This document shows, piece after piece, positions 20,883-25,706 of a DNA stretch of 25,706 nucleotides. Where the stretch lies: the IMG/VR virus record IMGVR_UViG_3300032286_000851, positions 1 to 25,706 of that record. One strand, written 5' to 3'. The position numbers were made by a program, and so were the translations under genes. Under the pieces are notes generated by a model that was given only the letters and a program-made list of their open reading frames with translations, was not told where the DNA came from and made no database searches. This DNA is from a virus. Within the stretch, counting starts at the first letter, position 1; the number at the start of each line of letters is the position of its first letter.

Positions 20883-21069
20883 CACAACATTAAGCAGGAT
20901 CCAGCGGATTTTGACCGATAGCGGCTTGTTTAAGGCTGGCCAGCAAGAAGAACGCCGTAGGATCCAGTATCTAATCGATGCCAGGATTGACGAGCTTAGC
21001 CATGCTGGCCGTTATGGTTCCAGCAGGTGCATTGAGCTGTTGCAGCTGCGGCAGGCAATAGAACCATGA
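20875..21069 (+). CDS. Hypothetical helical protein (64 aa)
   Basis: ATG 20875 overlaps the previous stop by 8 bp. The product is charged and helical (RIQRILTDSGLFKAGQQEER, IQYLIDARIDELSHAG, CIELLQLRQAI), plausibly a two-helix hairpin. No function can be assigned. Confidence 0.6.
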   Translation: MTNTTLSRIQRILTDSGLFKAGQQEERRRIQYLIDARIDELSHAGRYGSSRCIELLQLRQAIEP

Positions 21070-21248
21070 CGACTTGGGGCATTGATTCCGATTGCATGTT
21101 TTCAATGCCCGTATTCCGCCCATGGTGGATGGATGGCGTTAAACTCATGCACGGCCCACTTTTTCTAAATCCAACCAGCGCCGAAGATTATGGTAAATGC
21201 ATGGCAACTGCAGCAGAGACGCGCCGATCTGATCGATCAACTTTATGA
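21066..21248 (+). CDS. Hypothetical protein (60 aa)
   Basis: Starts at ATG 21066 with an ATGA overlap. The sequence is aromatic and Met-rich (CMFSMPVFRPWWMDGVKLM), without a recognisable domain. Its last 59 bases overlap the next gene in another frame, an unusually long overlap for this operon, so one of the two boundaries may be wrong. Confidence 0.45.
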   Translation: MTTWGIDSDCMFSMPVFRPWWMDGVKLMHGPLFLNPTSAEDYGKCMATAAETRRSDRSTL

Positions 21249-21456
21249 TCGCAGCGGTCGCACCAATGGGTTATATACAGGACTATGGCAAGAGTTTGCG
21301 GCTGATGTAGCTGTCAATGCAAGGGATACACAATATGATGATGTAATTCATGATATTGCAATTGCAATTGGCGCCACTGAAACAATTGATTTAGCAGTTG
21401 AAGCTGCGGCTGCATTAGAAGTTATTCGTTTGCATTTATTTGGAAAATGGATTTAA
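21190..21456 (+). CDS. Hypothetical helical protein (88 aa)
   Basis: The 88-residue product begins MVNAWQLQQRRADLIDQLYD and continues RTNGLYTGLWQEFAADVA, ending with a long Ala/Ile helix (TIDLAVEAAAALEVIRLHLF). The pattern RADLIDQLYD.SGR.NGLYTGLW is one I recall from picocyanobacterial proteins. It overlaps both the preceding gene (59 bp) and the following one (10 bp). Confidence 0.6.
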   Translation: MVNAWQLQQRRADLIDQLYDRSGRTNGLYTGLWQEFAADVAVNARDTQYDDVIHDIAIAIGATETIDLAVEAAAALEVIRLHLFGKWI

Positions 21457-21647
21457 TCAATGACCCACCTCACTACCGACAGGGGGAAATTGAATGCATT
21501 GATGCAATTAGGTCGGCATTAACGCCGGAAGAATTTGCAGGGTTTTGCAAGGGCAATGCGTTTAAATACCTATGGCGCGAAAAGCATAAGGGTGGCCTTG
21601 AGTCGCTTGGCAAGGCGGCATGGTACCTAGACCAATTGCAGTCTTAA
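21447..21647 (+). CDS. DUF3310-family protein
   Basis: This 66-residue protein has the clear DUF3310 pattern: NDPPHYRQGEIECIDAIRSA, FCKGNAFKYLWREKHKGG and LGKAAWYLDQL. The family is widespread in phages, sometimes fused to or beside nucleotide-metabolism enzymes; its activity is not established. It is shorter than many members but spans the whole core. It starts within the end of the previous gene. A 37-bp gap follows. Confidence 0.85.
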   Translation: MDLINDPPHYRQGEIECIDAIRSALTPEEFAGFCKGNAFKYLWREKHKGGLESLGKAAWYLDQLQS

Positions 21648-21684
21648 CCTGTGCAAGCCAAACTAAGGCGGTCGTAATTTTCCC

Positions 21685-22026
21685 ATGATCGCACTGCACG
21701 GTGGCCGCTTGCTGCTGGAACGCTATGAGCTGACCAGCAATTGGCAATGCCGAATAAGACTAGGCCCAAATAAAGCGCAACAGATGCGACAAGATCTGGA
21801 AACGATGAGCTTGCGCTTGGCCGTCATCAAAGCTCAAAGCGTTTACCATGAGTTTCGCACTGGCAAACCAGACGACGACAAAAGGAAATGCTGGGAATGC
21901 ATCCATTGGTTACCAAGCGCAAACAACTGCGATCTCGGTTTTCCCGAGGCTTGTCATACTAGTGGAAGATTTGCCCGCAGATGTGAACTGTTTCACTTCC
22001 ATTCTGACCCGGTACGAGGTGACTAA
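21685..22026 (+). CDS. Hypothetical protein with C-terminal Cys module
   Basis: This 113-residue protein starts at ATG 21685 after the only gap in this stretch of the chain. The N-terminal part has strands and a helix (RLLLERYELTSNWQCRIRLG, AQQMRQDLETM). Residues 69-103 hold C69-X2-C72, C82, C90 and C100 with CIHW, CDLGFPEA and FARRCELF. This is the same module as the C-terminus of the 108-residue protein at 20330. It is probably zinc-binding. The fused N-terminal parts of the two proteins are unrelated. Confidence 0.65.
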   Translation: MIALHGGRLLLERYELTSNWQCRIRLGPNKAQQMRQDLETMSLRLAVIKAQSVYHEFRTGKPDDDKRKCWECIHWLPSANNCDLGFPEACHTSGRFARRCELFHFHSDPVRGD

Positions 22027-22162
22027 TGATTGCTACGTTGAGCAGTTAGAAAATGAACGCGGTGAAATGTACTACAGAGCCTGCCGCAATGGTGTGTGCA
22101 GGTATTGCGAAGATTTATGGATGGCGCAAATGTACGCCGAATCTATGTCAGATCGCGGGTAA
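22019..22162 (+). CDS. Tiny Cys-containing protein (47 aa), GTG start
   Basis: GTG 22019 lies within the stop region of the previous gene (GTGACTAA, 8-bp overlap), matching the coupling used along this operon. The product has C5 and three further Cys in YRACRNGVCRYCEDLW, which could hold one zinc. It converges with the HNH gene, overlapping by 20 bp. Last gene of the plus operon. Confidence 0.5.
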   Translation: MTNDCYVEQLENERGEMYYRACRNGVCRYCEDLWMAQMYAESMSDRG

Positions 22163-22460
22163 TCCAGTCATGTAGTCGGATTTCACGGGTCAGACAATAA
22201 AATGTCTGGCTGCGATACCAAGCAAAAACATCATGGGATGATTTCATGCTGTTGCAATGCAAGCAACAAGCGACCAAATTAGTTTCAACGGTTTCACCGC
22301 CCAGGCTGCGAGGTTTGACATGATCAAGCGTTGCGTTTTTACCTAATGGCTCATCACAATAAGCGCAGCAATTATCCCATGCCCTTAGGATGCGTTGCCG
22401 GTAGCGTGATTTGCTGGTTTTCTTGGGAACCAGTTCAGAGCCATCAATTTGATGATCCAT
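22143..22460 (-). CDS. HNH endonuclease
   Basis: This 105-residue HNH protein has zinc knuckles CAYC and CLHC around the core ATLDHVKPRSLGG and ETNLVACC. The basic N-terminus (KKTSKSRYRQRIL) would bind DNA. Small HNH nucleases near lysis or terminase genes can assist cos cleavage and packaging in many phages; others are homing enzymes. This one lacks an extra DNA-binding domain such as AP2. It overlaps the upstream 75-residue gene by 17 bp. Confidence 0.85.
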   Translation of the reverse strand: MDHQIDGSELVPKKTSKSRYRQRILRAWDNCCAYCDEPLGKNATLDHVKPRSLGGETVETNLVACCLHCNSMKSSHDVFAWYRSQTFYCLTREIRLHDWITRDLT

Positions 22461-22671
22461 TGGTAGGAAAACAAAAAACTTCTACCTCTAAATCCATCAA
22501 ATCATTGTCTGGAATATATTCTGAAATACGCGAATATAAATCAGCCGGAAGTTCTTCCGGCTCTCGATCACTATCTAAAATAAATTTGGCAGAGACTTCG
22601 ACCAGATAACGATCCATCAATCCGCCGTCGTTACCTCTAGCGTAACGGATTGCTACGCTAAACCTGTCCAT
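22444..22671 (-). CDS. Hypothetical acidic protein (75 aa)
   Basis: The product is acidic and strand-rich (RFSVAIRYARGNDGG, RYLVEVSAKFILD, DLMDLEVEVFCFP), like small beta-sheet phage proteins, with no motif I can name. Its ATG 22671 is only 11 bp from the divergent ATG of the small plus-strand gene at 22683. A 7-bp inverted repeat lies within its first codons (22638-22660). Confidence 0.55.
   Translation of the reverse strand: MDRFSVAIRYARGNDGGLMDRYLVEVSAKFILDSDREPEELPADLYSRISEYIPDNDLMDLEVEVFCFPTNGSSN
22638..22660. repeat. Inverted repeat near the divergent starts at 22.67 kb
   Basis: TAGCGTA and TACGCTA are perfect 7-bp arms separated by nine bases. They lie in the first codons of the minus gene and 23 bases before the plus ATG. 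This could be an operator for the divergent pair, or chance within coding sequence. Confidence 0.3.
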
Positions 22672-22682
22672 CCCCTTGACCC

Positions 22683-22817
22683 ATGGCCTATTACCTGATC
22701 ACTGGCGAAGACGTACTGATCGGCCCTTTTGCCGGTCATCTGGAGGCGCAACAATGGGCCGAGGCCCATGCGCTTGATGATTACGACATGGAGCAGGACG
22801 AGGCGCTTGCTGACTAG
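22683..22817 (+). CDS. 44-aa small acidic protein
   Basis: ATG 22683 opens a 44-codon frame: MAYYLITGEDVLIGPFAGHL, then EAQQWAEAHALDDYDMEQDE and a final ALAD. The strand-turn-helix pattern ('YYLITGED.LIGPFAG...A..WAE.HA') is protein-like and recalls small cyanophage proteins. Its TAG stop overlaps that of the convergent dCTP deaminase gene within one CTAG, so both genes end on the same bases. No function known. Confidence 0.6.
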   Translation: MAYYLITGEDVLIGPFAGHLEAQQWAEAHALDDYDMEQDEALAD

Positions 22818-23329
22818 CCCAGGCTTGATTGGACGTGTGGCTGGCTGTTGTAGCGGCCAGTCACCGCATAATTGCGTGTTGGCTTGGCGGCCAGCATATG
22901 GAACACCATTTGGCCAATCTTGAGCCCTGGGTGCAGGGGCAGCGGGTGAAACCTGCGAGCGTTCTGTAGCTCTAGCGTCAGCTTGCTGCCATGCCAGCCT
23001 GGATCGCAGTAGCCAGCCAGCATATGGCTGTACCCTTGGCGGGCGCGGCTGGATTTAAGGACAAATTGAGCCCCAATATCGTCGGGCAGGTTGAAAATTT
23101 CCTGGGTTTCAGCCAAGACAAATTCACCGGGCATCAGCAAAAATGGATCTTCGGCCGTTGCGCTGGCAATGCTGTGGATTCGCAGGCCGGTGTGTTCCTG
23201 TTCCTCTAGCATCAAACGATCGCCAAGTCTTACGTCAAGACTTGCTGGATTCAGCAGTTCTTCATCGTATGGCAACACCATGCCGTGTTCACGGCACATA
23301 TGGCGGATTTCAAAATCAGGAAGGATCAC
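22814..23329 (-). CDS. dcd: dCTP deaminase (dUTPase-fold family)
   Basis: The 171-residue protein has the Dcd/dUTPase fold motifs: LLNPASLDVRLGD, the SSRARQG signature (93-99), GYCDPGWHGSKLTLELQN with the candidate catalytic Glu120, HPGLKIGQMVF and GRYNSQPHVQSS at the C-terminus. The conserved Glu argues for deamination of dCTP to dUTP, possibly bifunctional, feeding dTTP synthesis during phage replication. It follows the endolysin with a 6-bp gap. C-terminal length is normal. Confidence 0.88.
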   Translation of the reverse strand: MILPDFEIRHMCREHGMVLPYDEELLNPASLDVRLGDRLMLEEQEHTGLRIHSIASATAEDPFLLMPGEFVLAETQEIFNLPDDIGAQFVLKSSRARQGYSHMLAGYCDPGWHGSKLTLELQNARRFHPLPLHPGLKIGQMVFHMLAAKPTRNYAVTGRYNSQPHVQSSLG

Positions 23330-23335
23330 AGGCGT

Positions 23336-24376
23336 TTAGTAGTCCCACCGAATCTTACGACGGCCAGGGCGTATTCCAAGGTGAACAAAGCCTTTAGGCG
23401 CACCATAGCCAAGCGAATAAAGCCAAGTACGATCGCACCAATTTTGCAGCTGATATACATCAACACCATCAATATAAAAATCAACCGCTCCAGTGTCTGT
23501 TGCATCGTACAAATGCTCTGATTGAGTTGCGCCACCAACGGCAGCATTGATCGCAGGTGGACGGTAACCGGATGTAATAATCAATGGTTTGCCGCCAAAT
23601 GCAGCACGGGCTTTTTCCATGAATTGCGCTAATTCCAGCGCTGTATCGCATTGATATTGTTTAACAAAACGACGAGCATTTTCATTTAATGCAAATTCGC
23701 CATAGGTAATATTGGGCGTAACTTTAAAAGCAAATGAGCTAGCTGGCGTAAATTTGCCTGTTTCTTGCTTGCGATTGCGTTTCCATAGTTCGCCTTCCGC
23801 TTTACGCCGGCGCTTTAGACCGGCCTCAACATTGCTGCCGGGGTTGCGGTAAAGCATCATCGCGTCTGGGACCTGATCCCAAAGCCTATGGTGCAACGTG
23901 TGGCTGATCGTTTCAAAACCACTGGCACCATAGAAGCCGGCGCCTAGGTTGTAAGCAAAGCTGATCAGCGCACAACGTTGGTTTGAAGTCATTTCCCCCC
24001 AGTGGGGGATGGTGCCCGATATATGATCAGCAAATTCACGCACTTCAGCCTCAAGCAACTGATCCGCCTTGGCCTGGGTGATTGTCAAATCATGCGGCAC
24101 CGGTTTGCCATTGATCCTGGTTGTGCCATAGCCAATAGTCCATGGATCGCCGCCAGATAATGGGTCAGGGTAAGCCTTGAGCTGACACCCTTCAAATTCC
24201 TTGATCAGCTGAAGCGCTTGATTTAAATCTTCCTGTTTTCCTCCAGCCTGCCAAGTTTGATACCAATCCGCGTCACGGGTCAGCAATGCTGCTGGCATTG
24301 CATCTTGAAGCTGCTTAATTGCAGCATCTTGATGCGGCAAGCCACGATAAAAACGGAAAAAATCCCGGAGTTCCAT
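23336..24376 (-). CDS. Endolysin: GH24 lysozyme + M15 peptidase
   Basis: This 346-residue two-domain lysin acts on the cell wall. Residues about 50-200 are a T4-type GH24 lysozyme with the triad Glu62 (KEFEG), Asp71 (AYPD) and Thr85 (GYGTT), and MTSNQRCALISFAYNLGAG. Residues about 225-340 are an M15-type D,D-carboxypeptidase/endopeptidase-like domain with ITSGYRPP and the zinc ligands His288 (SEH), Asp299 (AVDF) and His332 (FVHLG). The double activity would cut both glycan and peptide. No signal peptide is seen, so a holin is needed. ATG 24376 follows the small membrane gene's stop by one base. Confidence 0.9.
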   Translation of the reverse strand: MELRDFFRFYRGLPHQDAAIKQLQDAMPAALLTRDADWYQTWQAGGKQEDLNQALQLIKEFEGCQLKAYPDPLSGGDPWTIGYGTTRINGKPVPHDLTITQAKADQLLEAEVREFADHISGTIPHWGEMTSNQRCALISFAYNLGAGFYGASGFETISHTLHHRLWDQVPDAMMLYRNPGSNVEAGLKRRRKAEGELWKRNRKQETGKFTPASSFAFKVTPNITYGEFALNENARRFVKQYQCDTALELAQFMEKARAAFGGKPLIITSGYRPPAINAAVGGATQSEHLYDATDTGAVDFYIDGVDVYQLQNWCDRTWLYSLGYGAPKGFVHLGIRPGRRKIRWDY

Positions 24377-24377
24377 A

Positions 24378-24515
24378 TCAACGACGGGGGAAGGCAAGCC
24401 GTGCAAATTGCAAAACTAGCTGAATCCAGCTATTGGCCTTTAATGGGCTTAGGGCAATAAGTTCAGAGCCAGCGGCCACGACAATGGCAATAGCTGCAAT
24501 GGTGTTAGCGTCCAT
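24378..24515 (-). CDS. 45-aa membrane protein, candidate holin
   Basis: ATG 24515 (with GAGG about 7 bases upstream) opens a 45-codon frame: MDANTIAAIAIVVAAGSELI, then ALSPLKANSWIQLVLQFA and a basic end RLAFPRR. There is one clear transmembrane helix, a short loop, a second weakly hydrophobic helix and a positive C-terminus. That fits a small holin or pinholin. It lies directly before the endolysin, the usual holin position. Experimental activity is unknown. Confidence 0.65.
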   Translation of the reverse strand: MDANTIAAIAIVVAAGSELIALSPLKANSWIQLVLQFARLAFPRR

Positions 24516-24529
24516 GGGAAAACCTCGGG

Positions 24530-24775
24530 TTAACGTTGTGCTTCAAGTGCCGCGATGCGTTGCTCTATTTGGCCAATACGACCAAACAGCTCAGTACGAT
24601 CTTCGCGCATTTCACCGCGCATCAGACTTACCTCGCCAGCAATGTGTTCCACCGCTGCAGTAAGGCGCACCACGGCGGGGGCATTGTCGCGGCGCAACAT
24701 TCCACCTAGGCCGGATACGGCAATGCCGATAACGGCGCCAGTAGCAGCAGCAAGAACTTCAATCACTGGCGGCAA
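24530..24775 (-). CDS. Lysis-associated membrane protein with coiled-coil (holin or spanin-like)
   Basis: This 81-residue protein has an N-terminal transmembrane helix (VIEVLAAATGAVIGIAVSGL) and a long charged coiled-coil (VEHIAGEVSLMRGEMREDRT, ELFGRIGQIEQRIAALEA). The start is TTG 24775, with GTG 24766 as an alternative. The TM-then-coil order fits an inner-membrane spanin (i-spanin) or a holin accessory. XhlA-type proteins have the reverse order. It sits between a tail gene and the 45-residue membrane gene in the lysis cassette. Confidence 0.65.
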   Translation of the reverse strand: MPPVIEVLAAATGAVIGIAVSGLGGMLRRDNAPAVVRLTAAVEHIAGEVSLMRGEMREDRTELFGRIGQIEQRIAALEAQR

Positions 24776-24793
24776 TCGACCATCACCGTCAGT

Positions 24794-25297
24794 CTAGCTG
24801 AACGCCGTGGTCGTGCTGTTAGATGAGAACACCACAGGCGCCTCTGGCTCTGGCTCCGGTGCGCTCCAGCTTGAGTGTGCAGGGCTAGTGACGTAGTTGG
24901 CGAGTTCCTCGGTGGTGGTGGTGGCGTTGATGGCAGCTACTTTGGTGCCAGCAACCTCGCGGATACGTTGGCGCTCGGCCTTGATGGCAGCGTCCATGGG
25001 CTTGCCGTTATCGGCCTCGCGAATCACCATCCAATCAGTTGGCGCCAGCAACGTGTTTGCCGTGGCACGGGTCTGGCCGATCCACTGCTCAACGAGTTGG
25101 CCGTGGTCCTTCGGTAACTCTGGACCCCAGTAGAAGCGCTGGTCGTACCAAACGGGTTCGGGCTGCTCCGTAATTCCGATTGCGGAGCGATCCTCAGGGC
25201 TGGACAACCTCAGCCAATTGGCCGGATATTGGATGCCAGTTGCCGGATCTGTAAAACAGGCGTCGATTGGAAGTGTTACGCCATTCAGTAGGAACAT
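24794..25297 (-). CDS. Tail-fibre assembly-like / tail accessory protein
   Basis: The 167-residue product starts MFLLNGVTLPIDACFTDPAT and continues QYPANWLRLSSPEDRSAIGI and YDQRFYWGPELPKDH. It then has a Gln/Trp helix (QLVEQWIGQTRATANTLLAP) and a C-terminal E-P repeat tail. The 'YPANWLRL.SPE.R.AIGI' block is typical of phage tail-fibre chaperone or DUF4376-like proteins near the end of tail genes. The last 20 residues are Ser/Thr-rich. It probably acts in fibre assembly. Confidence 0.6.
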   Translation of the reverse strand: MFLLNGVTLPIDACFTDPATGIQYPANWLRLSSPEDRSAIGITEQPEPVWYDQRFYWGPELPKDHGQLVEQWIGQTRATANTLLAPTDWMVIREADNGKPMDAAIKAERQRIREVAGTKVAAINATTTTEELANYVTSPAHSSWSAPEPEPEAPVVFSSNSTTTAFS

Positions 25298-25347
25298 GCC
25301 ACGCGGGCGGTTTGCTCTTAGTTTAACAGGGACACACCAACCAGCTT

Positions 25348-25536
25348 ATGACTGACGACGAAATCCGCAGCATCATGTATAACCACGTTAGTGAATTCAC
25401 CAGCGGTATCTTATTTACCGATCAGGGCATCCTTGATTTTGCCCATGAATTACTTGGCACGGTCCCACCAGAGCCGGAAGATGAAGACCCACGCGCCAGC
25501 TACAAGCACCTGATCGACGCTATCCTTGCAAGCTAG
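25348..25536 (+). CDS. Antisense-oriented small acidic protein (62 aa)
   Basis: ATG 25348 opens a 62-codon frame on the plus strand between two minus-strand tail genes. The product is acidic and helical (MTDDEIRSIMYNHVSEFTSG, FTDQGILDFAHELLGT, YKHLIDAILAS) and resembles small phage proteins with 'I..FA.ELL'. No promoter hexamers are clear in the 50-bp gap upstream. A moron-like extra gene is possible. Function unknown. Confidence 0.55.
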   Translation: MTDDEIRSIMYNHVSEFTSGILFTDQGILDFAHELLGTVPPEPEDEDPRASYKHLIDAILAS

Positions 25537-25549
25537 TCGCGTCCACTAC

Positions 25550-25706
25550 TCACCTGGCGCGGGAGTAGTTGAAGGGTGATTCCGCCACGGCAAGATAAAT
25601 AAATGTCCCACCAGATGCGTTAACTGCTGTAGCCCCACCGCTGCGTATTTTGAAACCGTTAGACAAGAAATCAAAGATCGGTGGCGAATACGGTCCACCT
25701 TCGGCA
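25550..25706 (-). CDS. Tail fibre / tail protein, C-terminal end only
   Basis: The frame is open from the right edge (its first base is a partial codon) to TGA 25552-25550, giving 51 residues. The sequence (GGPYSPPIFDFLSNGFKIRS, NASGGTFIYLAVAESPFNYS and a final RAR) matches the C-terminal pattern of large phage tail fibre proteins that end 'NASG.T.IY.A.AE.PF.Y..AR'. The N-terminal part lies outside the window. Confidence 0.65.
   Translation of the reverse strand, partial: AEGGPYSPPIFDFLSNGFKIRSGGATAVNASGGTFIYLAVAESPFNYSRAR

Noticed and set aside
1-25706. Integrase, repressor, attachment site or tRNA
   Set aside because: I looked for recombinase motifs, S24/XRE repressors and cloverleaf-like sequences and saw none. 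The HTH protein at 17491 could be an excisionase, but its partner is not in the window.

Overview
This window is part of a tailed double-stranded DNA phage or prophage genome with siphovirus-type (lambda/HK97-like) modules. The host is most likely a picocyanobacterium such as Synechococcus or Cyanobium. That host call is an inference from two things: a run of small accessory proteins that I recall from cyanobacterial and cyanophage genomes, and palindromes matching the cyanobacterial LexA-box pattern as I remember it (RGTACNNNDGTWCB). No rRNA, tRNA, CRISPR array, integrase or repressor gene is visible, and both ends of the window cut through genes.

Layout. (1) 1-8238, minus strand, read right to left: packaging and head genes in lambda order. 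These are terS, terL, a gpW-position protein, portal, a prohead protease fused to the HK97-fold major capsid protein, small head and connector proteins, an FII-position adaptor, a fibre-like protein with a jelly-roll-like C-terminus, a tail terminator, and a truncated gene at the left edge. Nearly every gene overlaps the next by 1-8 bp. (2) 8239-8569: no gene. It holds phased repeats upstream of terS (a cosB/pac candidate), a plus-strand promoter with a LexA-type palindrome, and a minus-strand terminator. (3) 8570-10036, minus: four small accessory genes, including a membrane-anchored helix-turn-helix protein and a Cys-rich phage protein. (4) 10037-10588: no gene called. It holds a striking AT-rich array of nine 16-bp palindromic units related to TAGTACAAATGTACTA, and a 24-bp tandem repeat. 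(5) 10589-15946, minus: SF2 helicase, an inserted HNH/AP2 homing-type endonuclease, VRR-NUC nuclease, primase-helicase (PrimPol + VapE), a CCTA/TAGG repeat region, a terminator, and a gpZ-like protein. (6) 15947-16032: overlapping divergent promoters around one inverted repeat. (7) 16033-22162, plus: RecE-like exonuclease, RecT annealase, a small HTH protein, an OB-like protein, then a long chain of overlapping small genes, with one opposing minus-strand gene near 18.1 kb. (8) 22143-25706, mostly minus: HNH endonuclease, dCTP deaminase, a lysis cassette (two small membrane proteins and a GH24 + M15 endolysin) and tail or tail-fibre genes. Two tiny plus-strand genes are embedded.

How it fits together: the minus-strand helicase/primase operon and the plus-strand RecE/RecT operon diverge from one control region and probably form the replication-recombination stage. 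Packaging, head, tail and lysis genes form the late stage. The most unusual content is regulatory: the 9-unit palindrome array, the related site upstream of terS, the ~32-33 bp phased repeats at the expected packaging site, and the shared divergent operator. All functions are inferred by reading the sequence; no database search was run.
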